Source: Apis mellifera
Taxonomy: Eukaryota > Arthropoda > Insecta > Hymenoptera > Apidae
Direction: 5' to 3'
DNA length: 64,000 nucleotides
Assembly (NCBI RefSeq): GCF_003254395.2
Contig: NC_037643.1
Location: forward strand, 5,569,458-5,633,457
Under the pieces are notes generated by a model. That model searched no databases. It was not told where the DNA came from and saw only the letters and a program-made list of their open reading frames with translations. Below, piece after piece: positions 1 to 14,092 of this stretch (position 1 is the stretch's first letter; the number at the start of each line of letters is the position of its first letter). Made by a program: the position numbers and the translations under genes.

Positions 1-3000
1 ACTCTTTTTCTTTAATTTTATTTTTAAAGTTGAAAATATTTCTATTTTAGTTTGAAAAGCATTCTATATGTTAATAAAATTGTTTTACATACATATAGCA
101 TTATAAATATAATTTCATAAATATTTATTAAGTTTAAAATACATCCAATACTTCTCAATTTTGTATCAATATTAATGTAGCTATTATTATTTTCAATTCG
201 TGCTAATAAGAAAGTATATATTTGATGTTTTTTCAAAATCTTTTTTTCTTTTAAATTTCTTTTTTTCTCGATTTTTCCCCAATGAATAATTTTTCTTTTA
301 ACCTTACAATCTTTATACAATTTCATATCTGTCTAAAAATCTTTATTTACCAAAAAGTATAACATTTGGATCAAACATTTAAAATAATGATCGAGAATAA
401 TTTCAATGAATCATTCCATTCCTAACATCGTTATCATCCATTCAAAAAAAAGAGAAACACTCACAAATTCCCACTTATCTTCATCTCGTTAAATTATTCA
501 AATCACGATCATACTACCAACCACTATCAAACCACTGTCACTAGAAAAATATAATTTCAATTTCCAATCATGAAAGAAAAAAAAAGAAACGACTAACTAA
601 AAAATGCACGAACGTGGGGGTGAAGAGAGTCGTCCTTAAAAGATGACGATGTTTTCAAGGGAGATCCCCGAAATGAATTCTCGAATCGAACTTAGAGGGT
701 TCGTGCTCGAACCGTGGGTCTTTTCGCGAGTGCACACAAGGGTGGTGGGACGGGAATTCTCATTTGAGGAATGAACCTGACTCGTTGCTGACGTTGCTGA
801 CACTATGCGTGCCGGCCCTTTTGTCACGTCGTAGCGAAAGTGTATTTCCTCATTAGGGCCAGCCTGGTGCAATCCTAGGAGCGAAAGCGCCCGTCTGGTG
901 GGGAGGAGAGTGGTGGTTGTCGACATAGGGGTCGAGAGACGGCAGCAGTAGGATCTCCTCGCTTCGATCCTTTTCCGCGAAGAGACAAAGGACCCTAAGA
1001 TTTTCTCAGGATTGGATGAATACGCGCGTTTCGTGGTTGCCATTTAATTCCGTCCCGTCTACGAAGACTTTCGTACTCGTTTCTCTATTATTTTTATTTC
1101 GTGTTGTTGAAAAAGAAATAATTCTAGGGAATTTTATTATGTCGAATGGTTGGTATGAGCTGGATGCGAAAGATTCTACGGGCTTGTCGATCGACTTTCG
1201 ATGGATTGTTATATTCGAATTGTCAAAGAGGAGTAATTCTAGGGAATTTTGTGTATCGAGTGGTTGGCACGATTGGTATTTCTATCGGTACTTCCATTTT
1301 TTTACTAGTTTTCGTATCTTATCCCCAATTTTGTTAAAACTTGGTTCGTTAAAACTTTGGTTACTTTTATATCGACATCAAATTTTCGTAATCACGTCTA
1401 ATATCGTTAAAGAAAAATAATTCTAGGTAATAATCGATCGGTTGATACAAATTGGATGGAATACAGATTCTACAGAGTTTTGATTTTTAATGAATTCTCA
1501 CGTTCATATAAGAAAGACAATTCTAGGTAATTTTATTATTGGTTGGTTTGTATCTCCTCATCATCTTTCCAAGCATACGGATAAATTACTTTTACACTTT
1601 CCTACTAGTTATCTTATCCTTCCAACTCTGTTAAAACTTGGCTCCAGAAACTTTTATCTCGATCTCGAAATTTCAGAGAAAGCTTCCCTATATTTCCCTT
1701 CGCATGGATTTTCCTCCACGTTTTTTTTTTTTCCTTCCCTATTTTCCTTTTGTTTTCTCGTTCCAACTCGAGCTGGGAAACGGAGATACACAAATTCGTT
1801 CCGCCTTTGTTTCCCTCCGGGATTCCTCGCACGCCTTTCCGTCAAACGTTTGCGAGCACGAAATGGAAAGCATATTTTTGTAGTGCACGCTCGAACAGCG
1901 TGCAGCGCCGGAAGGAAGTTCTGTCCCCGTGTCGGTGACGTGTGTGCGTGCACGCGTTCACAGACATAGTTTCTGAGCTTTTGTGAAAAGTTGAACGGAT
2001 TTTGACAGTTAGCGAAGAGTTTCCATTCAACTGGTCGGAGGCGACGTTACGCTGCCCTCTGTTGGGACGAGTAAAACTTCTTATCAAGTTCTGAACGCGC
2101 AAATTTCGGGAATTTTTGTGGAATTAGATTTCGGTGTGTATTTCGTTTGGAATTTCATTGCTTCGAAAATTAATATTTCATAAATTTGTATAAGCGATTT
2201 AGAGGAATTTTTAGAATCGAAAACGTGTAAATTCTATTTGATCCTTTGTGAAATTGATCTTCTTAGAAATGAAATTTGAATGGATGAAGAAAAATTTCAA
2301 CATCAAAATTTTGATTCAAGGAAATTGTATGAAATTTGAATATGATTTTAAATTAATTTCATGAGAATGTTAAATCATAATTCTCTAATTGAGTTTGAAA
2401 TAATAGAAAAAAATTATGAAAAATTTGAGAAAAAGAATAAATAAAAATAAATAACTACTTTTAAAGTAATTATTTATTCATTATCAAGTATATTTTTAAC
2501 AAAACGTTACGTAAAGGAAAGAACGATTTAAATTCATTTAAATTCCATACATTTTTCATTTAATCCTTTTGAGAATCATAATTCTTATATTCTTCGCGCA
2601 ATTTGATAGAGGGCTGCTTGCGTAATATGGCATTCGTTAACGTATTTTTAATTATGCGGCATAGATAGGTCGCAGGCTGTAAATGACGGCCAGGGGAATA
2701 AAACGGTGTGGATCTTGACGAGAAGAAAGTTTTAATTGCGTTAGACAGCGGGTAACTTGTTACTTAGAAGTGGAGGGTAATATTTGAATGCAATTACGCT
2801 TCCTTTGAAACCATCTTCACTTCCCTATCAGGTATTCAGAACAAATCTGAGATTCATCTTTGCGACTCTACCATCTAGATGATATGAATTTTTATTGTTT
2901 TCTTAGAGTTGAAAGGTTGAAAAGTCAAATTTTGAATATATGAATCTAAAATTATATATAATATAATTTTATTCTTTTCAAACTTGCTTCTTCTCGTTCA

Positions 3001-6000
3001 GTATATCCATATAGCTTTAATGATATAATATAATTGTCAATACAAATTAATCTTTAATTATATTAATCATAATCACACGTATTTATTATTATCGTTAATC
3101 CATCATCAATCGTTAATTAAATCAATTAGATTATCATACATTTTACATTACCAACATCAAACAATTATAATAGTTTAAATTTCCAAGTTGTTATATACAC
3201 AATTAAACTAGAATCATCTAATCAAAACGTAGGCACGTATCATTACAATTTTCCTTAATCAATGTTCAAATCATTCGCTCGTCGAAATTACACAAATCCC
3301 TCAAGTCCAAACAAATCCAACTCCAAAAAAAAAAAGAAAAGAAAACCCAATACTCCCAAAACATCCTCCAGGCGGAAATTCTCTCATAATATTTCTCATA
3401 ATCTTCGTTCCCCTGGCATCTCCCCGGCTTCTCCTTATTTCTTTTCTCTCTCGAACACGATCGGTTTTCGTCCGTCCATCCCCCCCTTGGCCCGATACCG
3501 CATACCAGAGTTCGATAATAGAATTTGGCCGCCCTTCGCGGAACGCGCATACGTTCGATCGGCAGATATGCAAATGATTGCCGTGGGGTGCATAGAGAGG
3601 GATGCCAGAGCGGGAGGGTGGCGACTGTCGGGAATCCGTGGTCGTGGAGGAGCGAGGTCGGTCCTCCGCAGACACCTGACAACCGTGGAGAACGCTCCTC
3701 CCTTTGGTGTTTGCTCTCAGGCGGAAAAACGCTGGCGTTGTCCTTCGAAGGCTTAGCCTCGGTTAACGACAGGAACACGTGTTGCGCGGCTGTTTTCCGT
3801 GAATATGAAACGAGACGAGTCTTAAGATAACGTTCGGGGTGCGAAAGAGTTACGGTGTTATCCTTTGGGAGCACGAAGGGGATGGTTTTCGTAAGGGGAT
3901 GGTGCACATTCGTGTGCTTCCTTCTCTTTTATGTTTCGTTTGGATGGATCATAGAGAAAGAAAGGGTTATTTATTTGTTTCGCCTATGGAATGATTGTAA
4001 TAATTTAATTTAATTTATTTGGAAATTACTTGTAATTCATAGTATTCTTATGTATTTGAATTATGAATTTTTCCTCCAAAAATTGTAAATTATATTTCGC
4101 GATATTTTATGTTAAAAACAATCGTCGATAGAAACAATGGAAACATCCTCCTCTAAACAACGAAACTTCCAATTAGCAGCGCGCAGCCCGTTGAAACCAC
4201 CCCTTATTACCTAGAGTCCATTGCCCTCGCTATATCTATTGCACATAAGCATACCTTTCGCGTTATTACGTATCAAAATTATCCATTCATTCCCGTAGAA
4301 CGTTTAAACGTAATTCTTTAATCAATAATTAACATTAATTTGTTATCTTGCTTGTATATACGTATCATTACATTTGATATCTTTTAACGATATTCTTCCA
4401 TTTAATCATAAATCAATTTTTATAAAATTCGAAAGATTAAAGTATTAAATATACTTTTCTAAATAAATTACTTCATTCGTGTTTCCCAATTAATCGGATT
4501 TATATTCACTATTATCAAAACGTAATACTTTCTTTTATTGAATCAACACCTGTATATCGATGCCATCTATTAAACACAGCTCCACACTTCCGATTCCCTT
4601 CTCGCATTACAGAAACAACGTAATAAAAACGTTGATCCACGATTCTTGCTTCTTTTTTTTTTATCAAAGTTCGAAATTTGCTTTGTACGCCCAACGTTCG
4701 AGGGGGGTGGATTCATTAGCGGTCCTCCTGTCGTCTGTACGGATGAGGCACCCTCTCGGTGGAACGCGGTTTAGGGTTGGAGGTAGGTTGATTCCTGTGT
4801 TTGGTCAAACAGACAGAGAGAGAGAGAGGAAGCAATGACAGAGGCAGATCAGATACAGCCGCAGCTTGGTAACGCAACGAGGTTACCAAGTTATTTCATT
4901 AAGTTGGCTTGGTAATAATTATCGTGCGGTTCGCTCGTGCAGCTTTTTTATGAAATTTCGTGGCCCTTGCGAAAACATTTTTCTCCCATTCTTGTACACG
5001 CAGCCTGACGTAGAAGGAGCGTCTGCTCGTTGTTGTCTCGTTGGATCGTGAAACAAACCGGGATTCTTTTTCATTCCAATCCCTTTTTTTCTTTTCCTTT
5101 CTTTTTTTTTTTATATCTTGTTTCGTCTATTCGGTATTGTGTTTGTTCATTCGGTCGAGGGATATTTGGAGTTTCGTCGAATAAACAGGAGGAGGAGCGT
5201 CTTTGGTTGAATTTTTCGAGGGGGAGGAAATCTGGCCGTGAATCAAGGGTGATTATTTCGTACACGGGTTTTCTCTCGTTTCATTTTTGGAAACTAAGTG
5301 TGCATCGAGCGTGAGATGTGTATGTATGTGATCCATCGTTTTTACACGCGCTTTCGTCGATCGAGCCATGCTTTTCTTGCCTCGATTGTCTATTGTGTAT
5401 ATCTATCTATGGTTATTTCAAAGCTTGTATCGTATAAATGACGTGGAACGTTTTTTGGTGGTAGAAAGAATGATGGACAATAGAAAATATAGGTTGATTT
5501 TGTAGGCGTTATCGATTTTAAATATTTTTCAATTTATTCGAAATTATTAAAGACGATGACGCATCCAGGCGTTATGTTATGGAGATTCGTTGTTATGGGG
5601 ATTTGCAAGTCACGGTTATTAAAATATCGCTGGTCATCGTTTTCGGATATCGATCTGGGATTAAACTTTCTTTAATAACCTTTCATAAACGATAAAAGTT
5701 AAAATTGCAAGGTATATTGCTTATCCTTTTGATTGTAAATTTTAATTATTCCGAATTAAAAAGATTTCTTTGCATCTCGACTCGATATAAATAATTTTAT
5801 GATATAATTTTATGATTTAAACAATAGTTGGAATAGCCAGTTAGATTGTATCGAATTCTATGTATGTGTAACATTATAGTTAAATATTTATCGTTGGTAG
5901 GAACGATTCGACATTTTCGAGAATATAGGTTTTATGCGCGGTTATAGGCGAAAGCATAAGAAGAGGAGGATCAGCAGGGAATGATGTTTACGCGCGAGAA

Positions 6001-9000
6001 ATCGAAAGATATCGGAGCAGTCGAGACCCTTCGATACTTTTCGCCGTTTCCATCTCGCTTTACCCCCTACGGATAACCACCCTTGTGCGAAAATCCACCC
6101 GAAGATCCGATACGGGAGATATTTGCGCGTAATTTGAGGATATTTGTAGCGAAACCATTCTCTCCTTCGATCGCGTCTCATGGATGGAAGATTTATCTGC
6201 CACGGATTTCAATAGAGGAACGAGAAGCGTAGAATTTTTGTCTTTGTTAACCAATCAATTCAAATCGATCGATCGATCGTCTCGTTTCGATGATATTTGA
6301 TGAACTTAAAGATTAAAGAAATGAAATTCTCTTTATATTTCAATTTAACACAAATTTAAATCCCATATATCTGAAAAAATTAATTGAAAATTATTACATT
6401 TTCTACTAAAACAACAAAAAAGAAAAAAAAAAACGTTCAATACGTTTAATTAAACATCAAAACGAGAAAGATACGTGACTTTCGATCATCGTTTCCATGA
6501 ACATCGTATGGGGGCACGTTCCACAACAATTTTGGCAAATTGGCTGAGCTGGAAAGTCGAAAACTCTCCTTTTTCCTCCACCCTCCATCTTTGACATTTT
6601 CCCTCCCTCGTCCGGCAGGTTACAACCGTCCTCTGTCTGCAGCAAATCCGCCAAAGTCGGATCCAATCTCAGGCTTGGCGTGATTCGCTAAACCATTTAG
6701 AGGGGCGGCAAGGGTGGTCATCCTCCCTCCCTCTTTCCGTGTCCATTTCCATGTGGCTCCTCGTTTCCGAAATTTTCGTGGTTGCACGCGCGCGGGGGAA
6801 GGGAAAGTCGGTCCTTTCGCCACGCAAGATGGAGAACAACGAAACCACCCCATCCCAATTCCACGGCCAATTATGTCCCAACGTCGCGCGGTTTTAACCC
6901 ACGCTCTCGGGGATTTCTGCTCTCTCATCCCTTTTAGACTCCTCGTCGTAGACGACGTCGTAGCTCGGATTGTTCTCCTTCCCTGCGTTCTTCGTCTTCC
7001 CTTCCTTTCCTCCTCTTCTCTTTTTTTCCTCTCCTTTTCTTTTCCCCTCCCCTACCCCTCTTTCAATGGCCAGTCTCGCCACGACCACCGAGCCCTAGGT
7101 CGTGGTTTTTTGTTCTCTTGTTCCTCGGAACAGACGCGTGGACGACGCGATTGTTTTTCTCTGGCAGACGAACGTCTCGAATGGTGGTCTATCTTTAAGT
7201 ATTGGTAGATTGAAATGGTGTTTCTCGGATGCTTCGGTTTATGGTTCGGGGAATTATGGTTGGAATCGTGCAGGAAAGTGGTTTTCTTGGTGTTTGGAAC
7301 TTGAAGAGGTATTTATTAATTTATGGAAATGGTATAGAAGGTTAAGAGATTGAAATGTGCAGTTTTAGAAAATTGTTGCTTATACTTTTTAAATTTCTTC
7401 CTTAACATATTTTTTTATTTCTTTTTTTTTTATTGTGATTGACTACTCCTTTTGATTAGAAGAAGGTTAGAAGCTAGTCATTCAGCGAAGATTCCAGTGG
7501 TAGTACCATTAACACGATTGTCTCCAATTTTCTCGTTTTCCTTAAATCCTCTAATCTTTAATCGCATACGTGCTCAACTTCGTTCTTCATCTTCTCTATA
7601 TAGGATTTGTTAAATCCTTAAATTTGTTAAATTTATCGCGCAATTTTAAATGTTTCATTCAATATAAAGATTACTTATCAATCTTTCCAAAGACAATATA
7701 AATATCGTTTGCTAAAAACGATTAAAATTTAGGTGAAAACAATTTATTTGTGGAAATTCCTCAAAATCGTGGAAAAGAGAATTCATATTTGTATTGAATT
7801 AAGTTTCACGTGTACACAGAAAATGTTAAAAATTGAAAATAGAAGGATAGCGATGCAATCCTTGTCGACTGATTTTTGATACATCTAGCAGAGTAGTGTG
7901 CGTGTACACAGACGGTGTCTGGCTCACGGACGGTTCAAGGGTGGTTTAGGGGATGAATGCACGAGGGGTTGGTCGTTCCACGGATGCTCACAAACTGGCC
8001 GGAACTAAATACTGGAACAAAAGGCACGCCAGCGGCAGTGCGAATTAAAAATGTCTTCGAATGATTGTGGTTCCCTCTGAATCGTGACTTTCGATAAATT
8101 CTCTACAAAAATAATCGAGAAGAGTCGTTTTTACCATACAATTTTTTTATAAATAAACGCGACGAGTAGATCAAAATCTATTTTAAATTTCTAAATTAAT
8201 AAAATTCTAGATTTCTTGAAACACTGGAAAATTATATAAGAAAGCGATCCAGTTTTGTTTAAAATAACTTTTTTCATCTGCAAAAAATAAAATTCTAGGA
8301 AGAAAAATATATTTCTTCCTAATTAACTAGTTGAGTGAAAATAAATTTTAACGTCGATCAGAATAAACAAAATTCTTTCGTTTAACGAAAGTAACACGGA
8401 GAAATTTCATTACATTTTACGGTCTACATTCCTGTTCGCGTGTTTCCCAACGCAAAAAGAGGAAAGGGAGGAGGTAGAGGGGGTTGACTTTATATCATGG
8501 TATACATGAAAAAGCCTGTTCTTCCGGCCGGGTTAAAATACCGCGCGCTTGCATGAAATATTTTTAATGCTTGGCTTTACGGCTGTGTAAGGTTGGATTA
8601 GCGGATTGCGAAAAATTCCGGGACGTCGATCTTTTAAACGATTTTTAACGAAGTCGTTATCGTTACCCTCTCAACATTTTAGTGGGATAGACGAAGAAGG
8701 AGTTAACTCGTCTAATTTTTCCAATAGTTAAGTAAAGTAAAGGGAATTTTAAAAGTGAAAATGTTTCGTAAAAGTAAGAATAATTATCGAAATATGAAAA
8801 AGAAAAATTAATTTAAGATTAATATTATTATTCTGACATGAAATTTTGACTCGAAATTTAAATATAGTGGATTAATTTAATACCATTGATTATTATCAAT
8901 CACAGATACAAAAGTTTAAAAACATTTCGATATAATCAATCTTCTTCAATAAAGGAAATATAAATCTAGAAAATCGAAACTAATATTCGAAGAAAAGAAA

Positions 9001-12000
9001 TTTGCATAAAATTTTATTGCACATCGACCGACCTGAAAAGTATCGATTGGACAATTATTTTTCTATAAAAAGAAAGATCCATTTTGTTTTCTTTTTCATC
9101 TTTTGATAAGTTCTCAACTTCGTCCGGTTTATGGTAGACATTTTTATTAAATTCCACCCTTCCTGCAGCGTGGATAGGGTCACTGAGGGTCGAGTACGGT
9201 CGATCGAAGTCACGGATAGAAGGTAAATAGACTCGCTGAAAAATCGGCCAATTCGGGCTGTCCAGTTGGCCAGAAAGAGAATGTTCGAAAAGACGTGGCA
9301 TCCGTTACAGTCACTCAACAGAAGGCACAAAATGCTTTCAATTTGTAACTTGACGTCGTTTAGATTTACCCCAGTGATCTCTTGGCAACGAGTCCATTTC
9401 TGTATTTCGTTTTTCCCCGTCCAAATGTTTGTTTCGCCAGAATATCGAGTATTTTCAACACTTTCTTTCCTTCCTTTTCCACATCTAATTTCCACTTCCA
9501 ATTCAACTCGTTAATTTCTCAAAGTGTTGTTTCCATTGAGATATTAAGATTCTTTAGAATCTTGAAAAATGAAAATTCCTTTGAAATATTCGTTCGTGCT
9601 AAAAGAAATATAACATACTTTGTTGCTTTCACTTATTTAATTCATTCGTAGAAATATGAATCATCTACGTGTCACAATTATTAATTATAATTCCAATAAA
9701 AATTTCCATTTCCATAGATAATCGAACGAACGACTATTATTAAAAATCAATATTCCATTCCAAATATAAAATTCACAATCCTCCAATCAAAGGGATCCAG
9801 TATCATCCATTCGTTATCCGCTCTGAGAAATTTCTAAACCGTCTCAAGACACCCACTATCTTCCTTCTCCAAGAGACTCGAATCAATGCACTTTGTCCAG
9901 TTCGTTACAGTCCATAGAACGAGATCTCAAGACGCTCGTTCGAGAATAGATCCTTCTTCTTCTTACGTTCTTCCACGGTCGAGGAGTTTCTCCCCCAAGA
10001 GAGAGAGAGAGATCTAGAGATCGTGGGATGGATTTTATTTCGCGGCTTAACGCCACGCGGGGAAAAAAGAAAAAGAAATCGGCCTCGATCCTGGGAGGAT
10101 TAGATCGACGACGAACGGCACGCCGTTCCTCTTCTCCTTTCTTTTTTTCTTTTTTTTTTTTCTCCATTTATTTGTCGATGTGCGTCTGACGAATTTGCAT
10201 GAACCATGGTCACGAATGCTCGCGTGCCGCGATTGATAAAGTTCGGATTAAGCGAACGCTTTATTCATTGCGTCTGTCTTTTTTTTTTTTTTTTTTACTT
10301 ACGTAGATAGGCGGGGGTGGCTTTGAAACGTGCGTACACTCTCGTTCACGATTATTGGGCGTGTTTCTGTTTAGTAGTTTCTATTTAAAGAATGTTGTGA
10401 AATTATATAGCGAGTTGCTTTAAATTTTATTCATTTATTTTTGCATTTTATAATTGATGAGACTTGTATAATAAATTTTATTTAATAATTCTTCTAAATA
10501 TTTTTGTTATTTTAGATAATTATTTAGAGTTTATATATTATTAGATATATAATAAATATCACTTTATGATAGTAATTTACATTATTAGTTTTTTGATAAA
10601 AGAGCAAGTATCTATTGATACGAATACTTGTGAACGAGAATATACGTCGAGATGGATAAGCAGATGAGTGGATTACTCGAATGATTCAGAGTTGTTTCTA
10701 TGGATTGTGTATAAATATTTCGTAGAATACACTTTGTATATTTTAGAAAGCGAGGTATTTAGATTATCAGAAGTAAGATGGCTTGTTTATAGGATTTGTA
10801 TATTGATAAACGTGAATAAAAACGAAAATAAGATTAAAATATTTATTGATCTAAATGCGAAGAGCTATTATTAATATTATTATCTTCTTCAAATTTGTAC
10901 GATGATATATCCTTGATTTGATTCACAATAATTAAAATAAATTATTGCGCAAAATTCTTTTCTTATTATTGAGAACGACTCTTTTCAATGAATTATAATT
11001 ACATAAGAAAACTATAAGAAAAGAATCGCAATGAAAAGAAAGATACAAATGCGGAACGCTTAAAGAGAAATTTATCAATTCCGAATTTACGATTCCTGTG
11101 ACGTTTCTATAGATAGGCTCGAAGCTTAAAAGCATCTTCGGGTTAAAAGCCATCGAAGGAATAATTTAAGCGGGTGAGAGTGAGGGATTATTCCTGGTGG
11201 GTACACTGTTCCTCGCCTGAATCTGTAGGATCATAACAAATGGCCCGAACCACCCTAATGGAAATAAAGAAACGTTGGAGGTGTTGTTGTTGCCGAAGTA
11301 ACGATTCGTGGCCGAGGGAGGAAAGGGAGGACGACAAGCGGGTTAAAAGTGGGAAAAGGAGAAAAAAGAGAACGTACGACGAAAGGAAAAACGTGGAAAG
11401 AGGAGACGAGAAAATGAGAAAATAGGAAGTAGCGAAATCGAAGAGGAAATAAACAAACGAGGGATAGAGAGAAGAGAAATAGGGGGTGTCGAGTAGGTGA
11501 AAACTTTTGTCCTGAATAAATATCCTTCACTTTCTTCTTTTATAGTTTATCATATGACAAGTGAGAATTTTTAGAGATTAGATTAGAAAAAGTGATTTCC
11601 ACTTGCACTGTTCTCTCAAATTTGTTCCTCTTTCTCTCTTTCTCTTTTTTATATAATTCAATAATAGATTATTTTCTCAAAGATAGAAAAATCTAGATTT
11701 TGACTTGTAACAAGACAATTGTTCGAATTTCGCGTTTGTCGAGAATGGATGGAAAGATGTTCGGGATTTTGACAAGCAAATTAAAATCAACTCGCTGGTT
11801 TGACGAACTAAAATTGGTCTCTGACAGAACTTAATACGATTTCGAGGTATCGACGTATCATCTCTGCCACTGTTGGATGGATTTTTATTGTTTCCTTTCT
11901 TTTTGCGCCGCCCCGTTCGTCTGCCTGTGCTCCAGTCGATAACCGTATATTATTTGAGAAAAATGAATAGGGGAACGAAATTTTAATCAGAAAACTGTCG

Positions 12001-12200
12001 CTAGGGAAACGAACGGCCCGCTATCCGACAGCGTTGGACGTTTCTTCTTTCTGTTCAAGTCGCTCGTGTTTCTATCAACCTTCCAAAAAAATTAAAATTA
12101 ACGCATCTTATTTAATCGAAAAATCATTAGCATTAGAGATATTTCGTAGTTTTCTGATAAATTATAATATTTTTTCACATACGTCTCTTTATCATTGAAT
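1..12200. other. No firm gene; AT-rich sequence with GC-rich islands
   Basis: GC/CpG-rich islands lie at about 600-1010, 3480-3900, 4680-5050, 6480-7160 and 9960-10130. The rest is AT-rich. Open frames over the islands occur on several strands at once and include poly-purine stretches. A 54-nt splice-flanked segment at 9169-9222 is the only tentative exon. Another short one, on the minus strand, ends at a GTAAGT donor near 10311. Confidence 0.5.
1085..1660. repeat. Decayed tandem duplication, unit about 290-300 bp, with inner motif copies
   Basis: AATTCTAGG(G/T)AAT recurs at about 1120, 1234, 1419 and 1519, usually followed by a GGTTGGT-like segment. TACTAGTT...TCTTATCC recurs at 1304 and 1602, and GTTAAAACTTGG at about 1334 and 1629. 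The spacings (about 299, 285, 298 and 295) show two diverged copies of one unit that itself holds two motif copies. Nothing coding is evident. Confidence 0.6.
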
Positions 12201-12234
12201 TAAATATTAATTCAACAATTATTATCGAGGTTTA

Positions 12235-12356
12235 TTATTGGCTTAATTATTAATATTAATACAATTACTAAAATTTATTAATACTTGAATCTGAATAAAT
12301 CTGAAATAATTTTATCTCTCCTAATTTTATTAACCAAATAATAATTAAGCCGATAA
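12235..12356. repeat. Inverted repeat, 17-bp arms with one mismatch
   Basis: TTATTGGCTTAATTATT (12235-12251) is matched in inverse orientation by AATAATTAAGCCGATAA (12340-12356). The spacer is 88 nt of AT-rich sequence. It could form a 122-nt hairpin or be the remnant of a small terminal-inverted-repeat element. No target-site duplication was recognised. Confidence 0.6.
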
Positions 12357-13650
12357 AAATATCAAATTTAATTACTGATTCAATAACGATTGTGCCTGGT
12401 TTAACTGTTAAGACACTGTTTGCTTAATGTTATCAAAGACGCCCTCTTAAGGAACTTCCTTTCCTCCTAAAATGTACAAGTCTAAGCCTCTCCCTCCCAG
12501 CCTACGATTTCTCAGAGAGAGACGGTCTCAGTGTCTTAGAAGCTTGAGACAACGGGACGGTGGCCGTCTTTTATTGAATTCTTTCCTTTTAACGGTAGTC
12601 GGGGGTAGCAGCACTCTCTGTCTGTGTATGTAAATGTAGCTTAGGGGAGTCTAATCCCATGGGAAGTCGGGCAAGGGACGCGAACCGGAGAGAACTGCAG
12701 TAAACGATATTCTGTCATTGGTGGGAACCACCCTTATCTCCGCTCTACACGCTCCTATATCACCCTTCGATCGCCTAAAATAGAATCCTAAAATCACGAC
12801 GTTAATGATGTCGGCATACAAAGCTTATAGACTTAACGAAAAAAATCCGGCTAAATTGGCCTGTGGATCGTATTACGAGAGTCTATTAGTTGAGTAGAAT
12901 TGAACGAATCAAACTATTCTTCAGTTATCGAGTAATTGAGTTTTCTTCTTCTTCTTATTAGGAAGAAAATAACTAAGTTCTCTATTTATCTTGAGGACGA
13001 TTCTTTAATTAAAATCAAGGTTAGGATGATCATTTTTGCTGATGTGTTTGCATCACTCGTTCATCTTTTCTAATCTTTTGTTAGAAATTTTATTAAATTC
13101 AGTAGTTTGTTTCTTTATATTTTAATTAAACAAAAGAGTCAGAATTGCCTAATATTTCCCTCTTACACGAATACGCCTCAACAAAGCTTTCTAAAGTATT
13201 AATATAGATCTTGGAAATGAGAGGAGAAACGCCAATTGATCCGCGAAAGCCTCTCAAGATTCGAACATCCTCGATTCACAGAGGCTTTCGAAGGGTCAGT
13301 AAATGGTACATATAGCTTTATGTACGATCTAAAGAAAGGGCATGTACACGTGGTATAAGTCTGTCATATTCAAGAGTCTTCTTTCTTCCACGAGATTATC
13401 TCTGCTCGCATTAAAGAGGGTGGCATTGAAAGAGAGGACATTTGGCAAATTAACCTAACCTCCTCTTCCTCCTTTTCTTTTCTTTCTTCTTTATTCTTTT
13501 TTTCGATTCAATTTTTATTCTAACGAGGTGTCGAAGAAATTATGGAAGAAAGGTGTAATGATATCGTAATTGAAATTCCATTGAAAAGAATATCGGTTTC
13601 TTCCATTTAATATTTCACGTGTATCCACAGGGAGACGATACTCTAACGCG

Positions 13651-13730
13651 CTCTGCACACAACGAGTAAAATTTAATTATCGGATGTTTCAATATTCCCC
13701 GAGGGAGTTCAATTTATCTCGTGTGCAGAG
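13651..13730. repeat. 80-nt imperfect hairpin
   Basis: CTCTGCACA (13651-13659) pairs with TGTGCAGAG (13722-13730). After a 3-nt bulge CGAG pairs with CTCG, then a few A/T pairs follow. The loop is about 40 nt. The size is in the range of insect microRNA precursors, but the stem is short and interrupted. No known mature microRNA was recognised. Confidence 0.4.
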
Positions 13731-13879
13731 TATTTGCGGCACGTCAGGTGGGTTACCTTTAACGTTCGAAGAGAAACGATTTATAATTAAATGTCTTTGT
13801 TACGTGTTTCGTGGATGTTTCGCACCTCGTGGAACGATTTTAACAGCGGGATTTGTAGATTGTAGATTACAATAGCGTT

Positions 13880-14092
13880 TCAAATGAAATAATAAATATT
13901 ATTATTTAAGTAATAAAGACTAACAAAGAATAAAGTTTCTCTTGAACGTGCTAAAAACCTGTATACGAGTCTTGGAAGCATTAGGCCCAAGTGGAAAATG
14001 TTTTTGGCGCGTTTCAACCTGACCTCGACACGTTTAGTCATTCTTTTGCCGTTTATTTCGTCGCGTAGATCCCAAAGTACATCCATTCTCAC
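13880..14092 (-). CDS. Weak candidate ORF, minus strand
   Basis: A 68-codon frame starts at the ATG at 14086. Its first 45 residues are well mixed and basic (MDVLWDLRDEINGKRMTKRV...), followed by an AT-rich tail. A weak donor (TATACAG|GTTTTT) lies where the composition changes. No acceptor or polyadenylation support was found. It may be a first exon or chance. Confidence 0.15.
   Translation of the reverse strand: MRMDVLWDLRDEINGKRMTKRVEVRLKRAKNIFHLGLMLPRLVYRFLARSRETLFFVSLYYLNNNIYYFI

Noticed and set aside
3266..3907. 213-codon minus-strand frame, longest in the window
   Set aside because: A CpG-rich island is open in several frames on both strands. The product ends in a Trp/Phe/Arg jumble over poly-A, with no motif.
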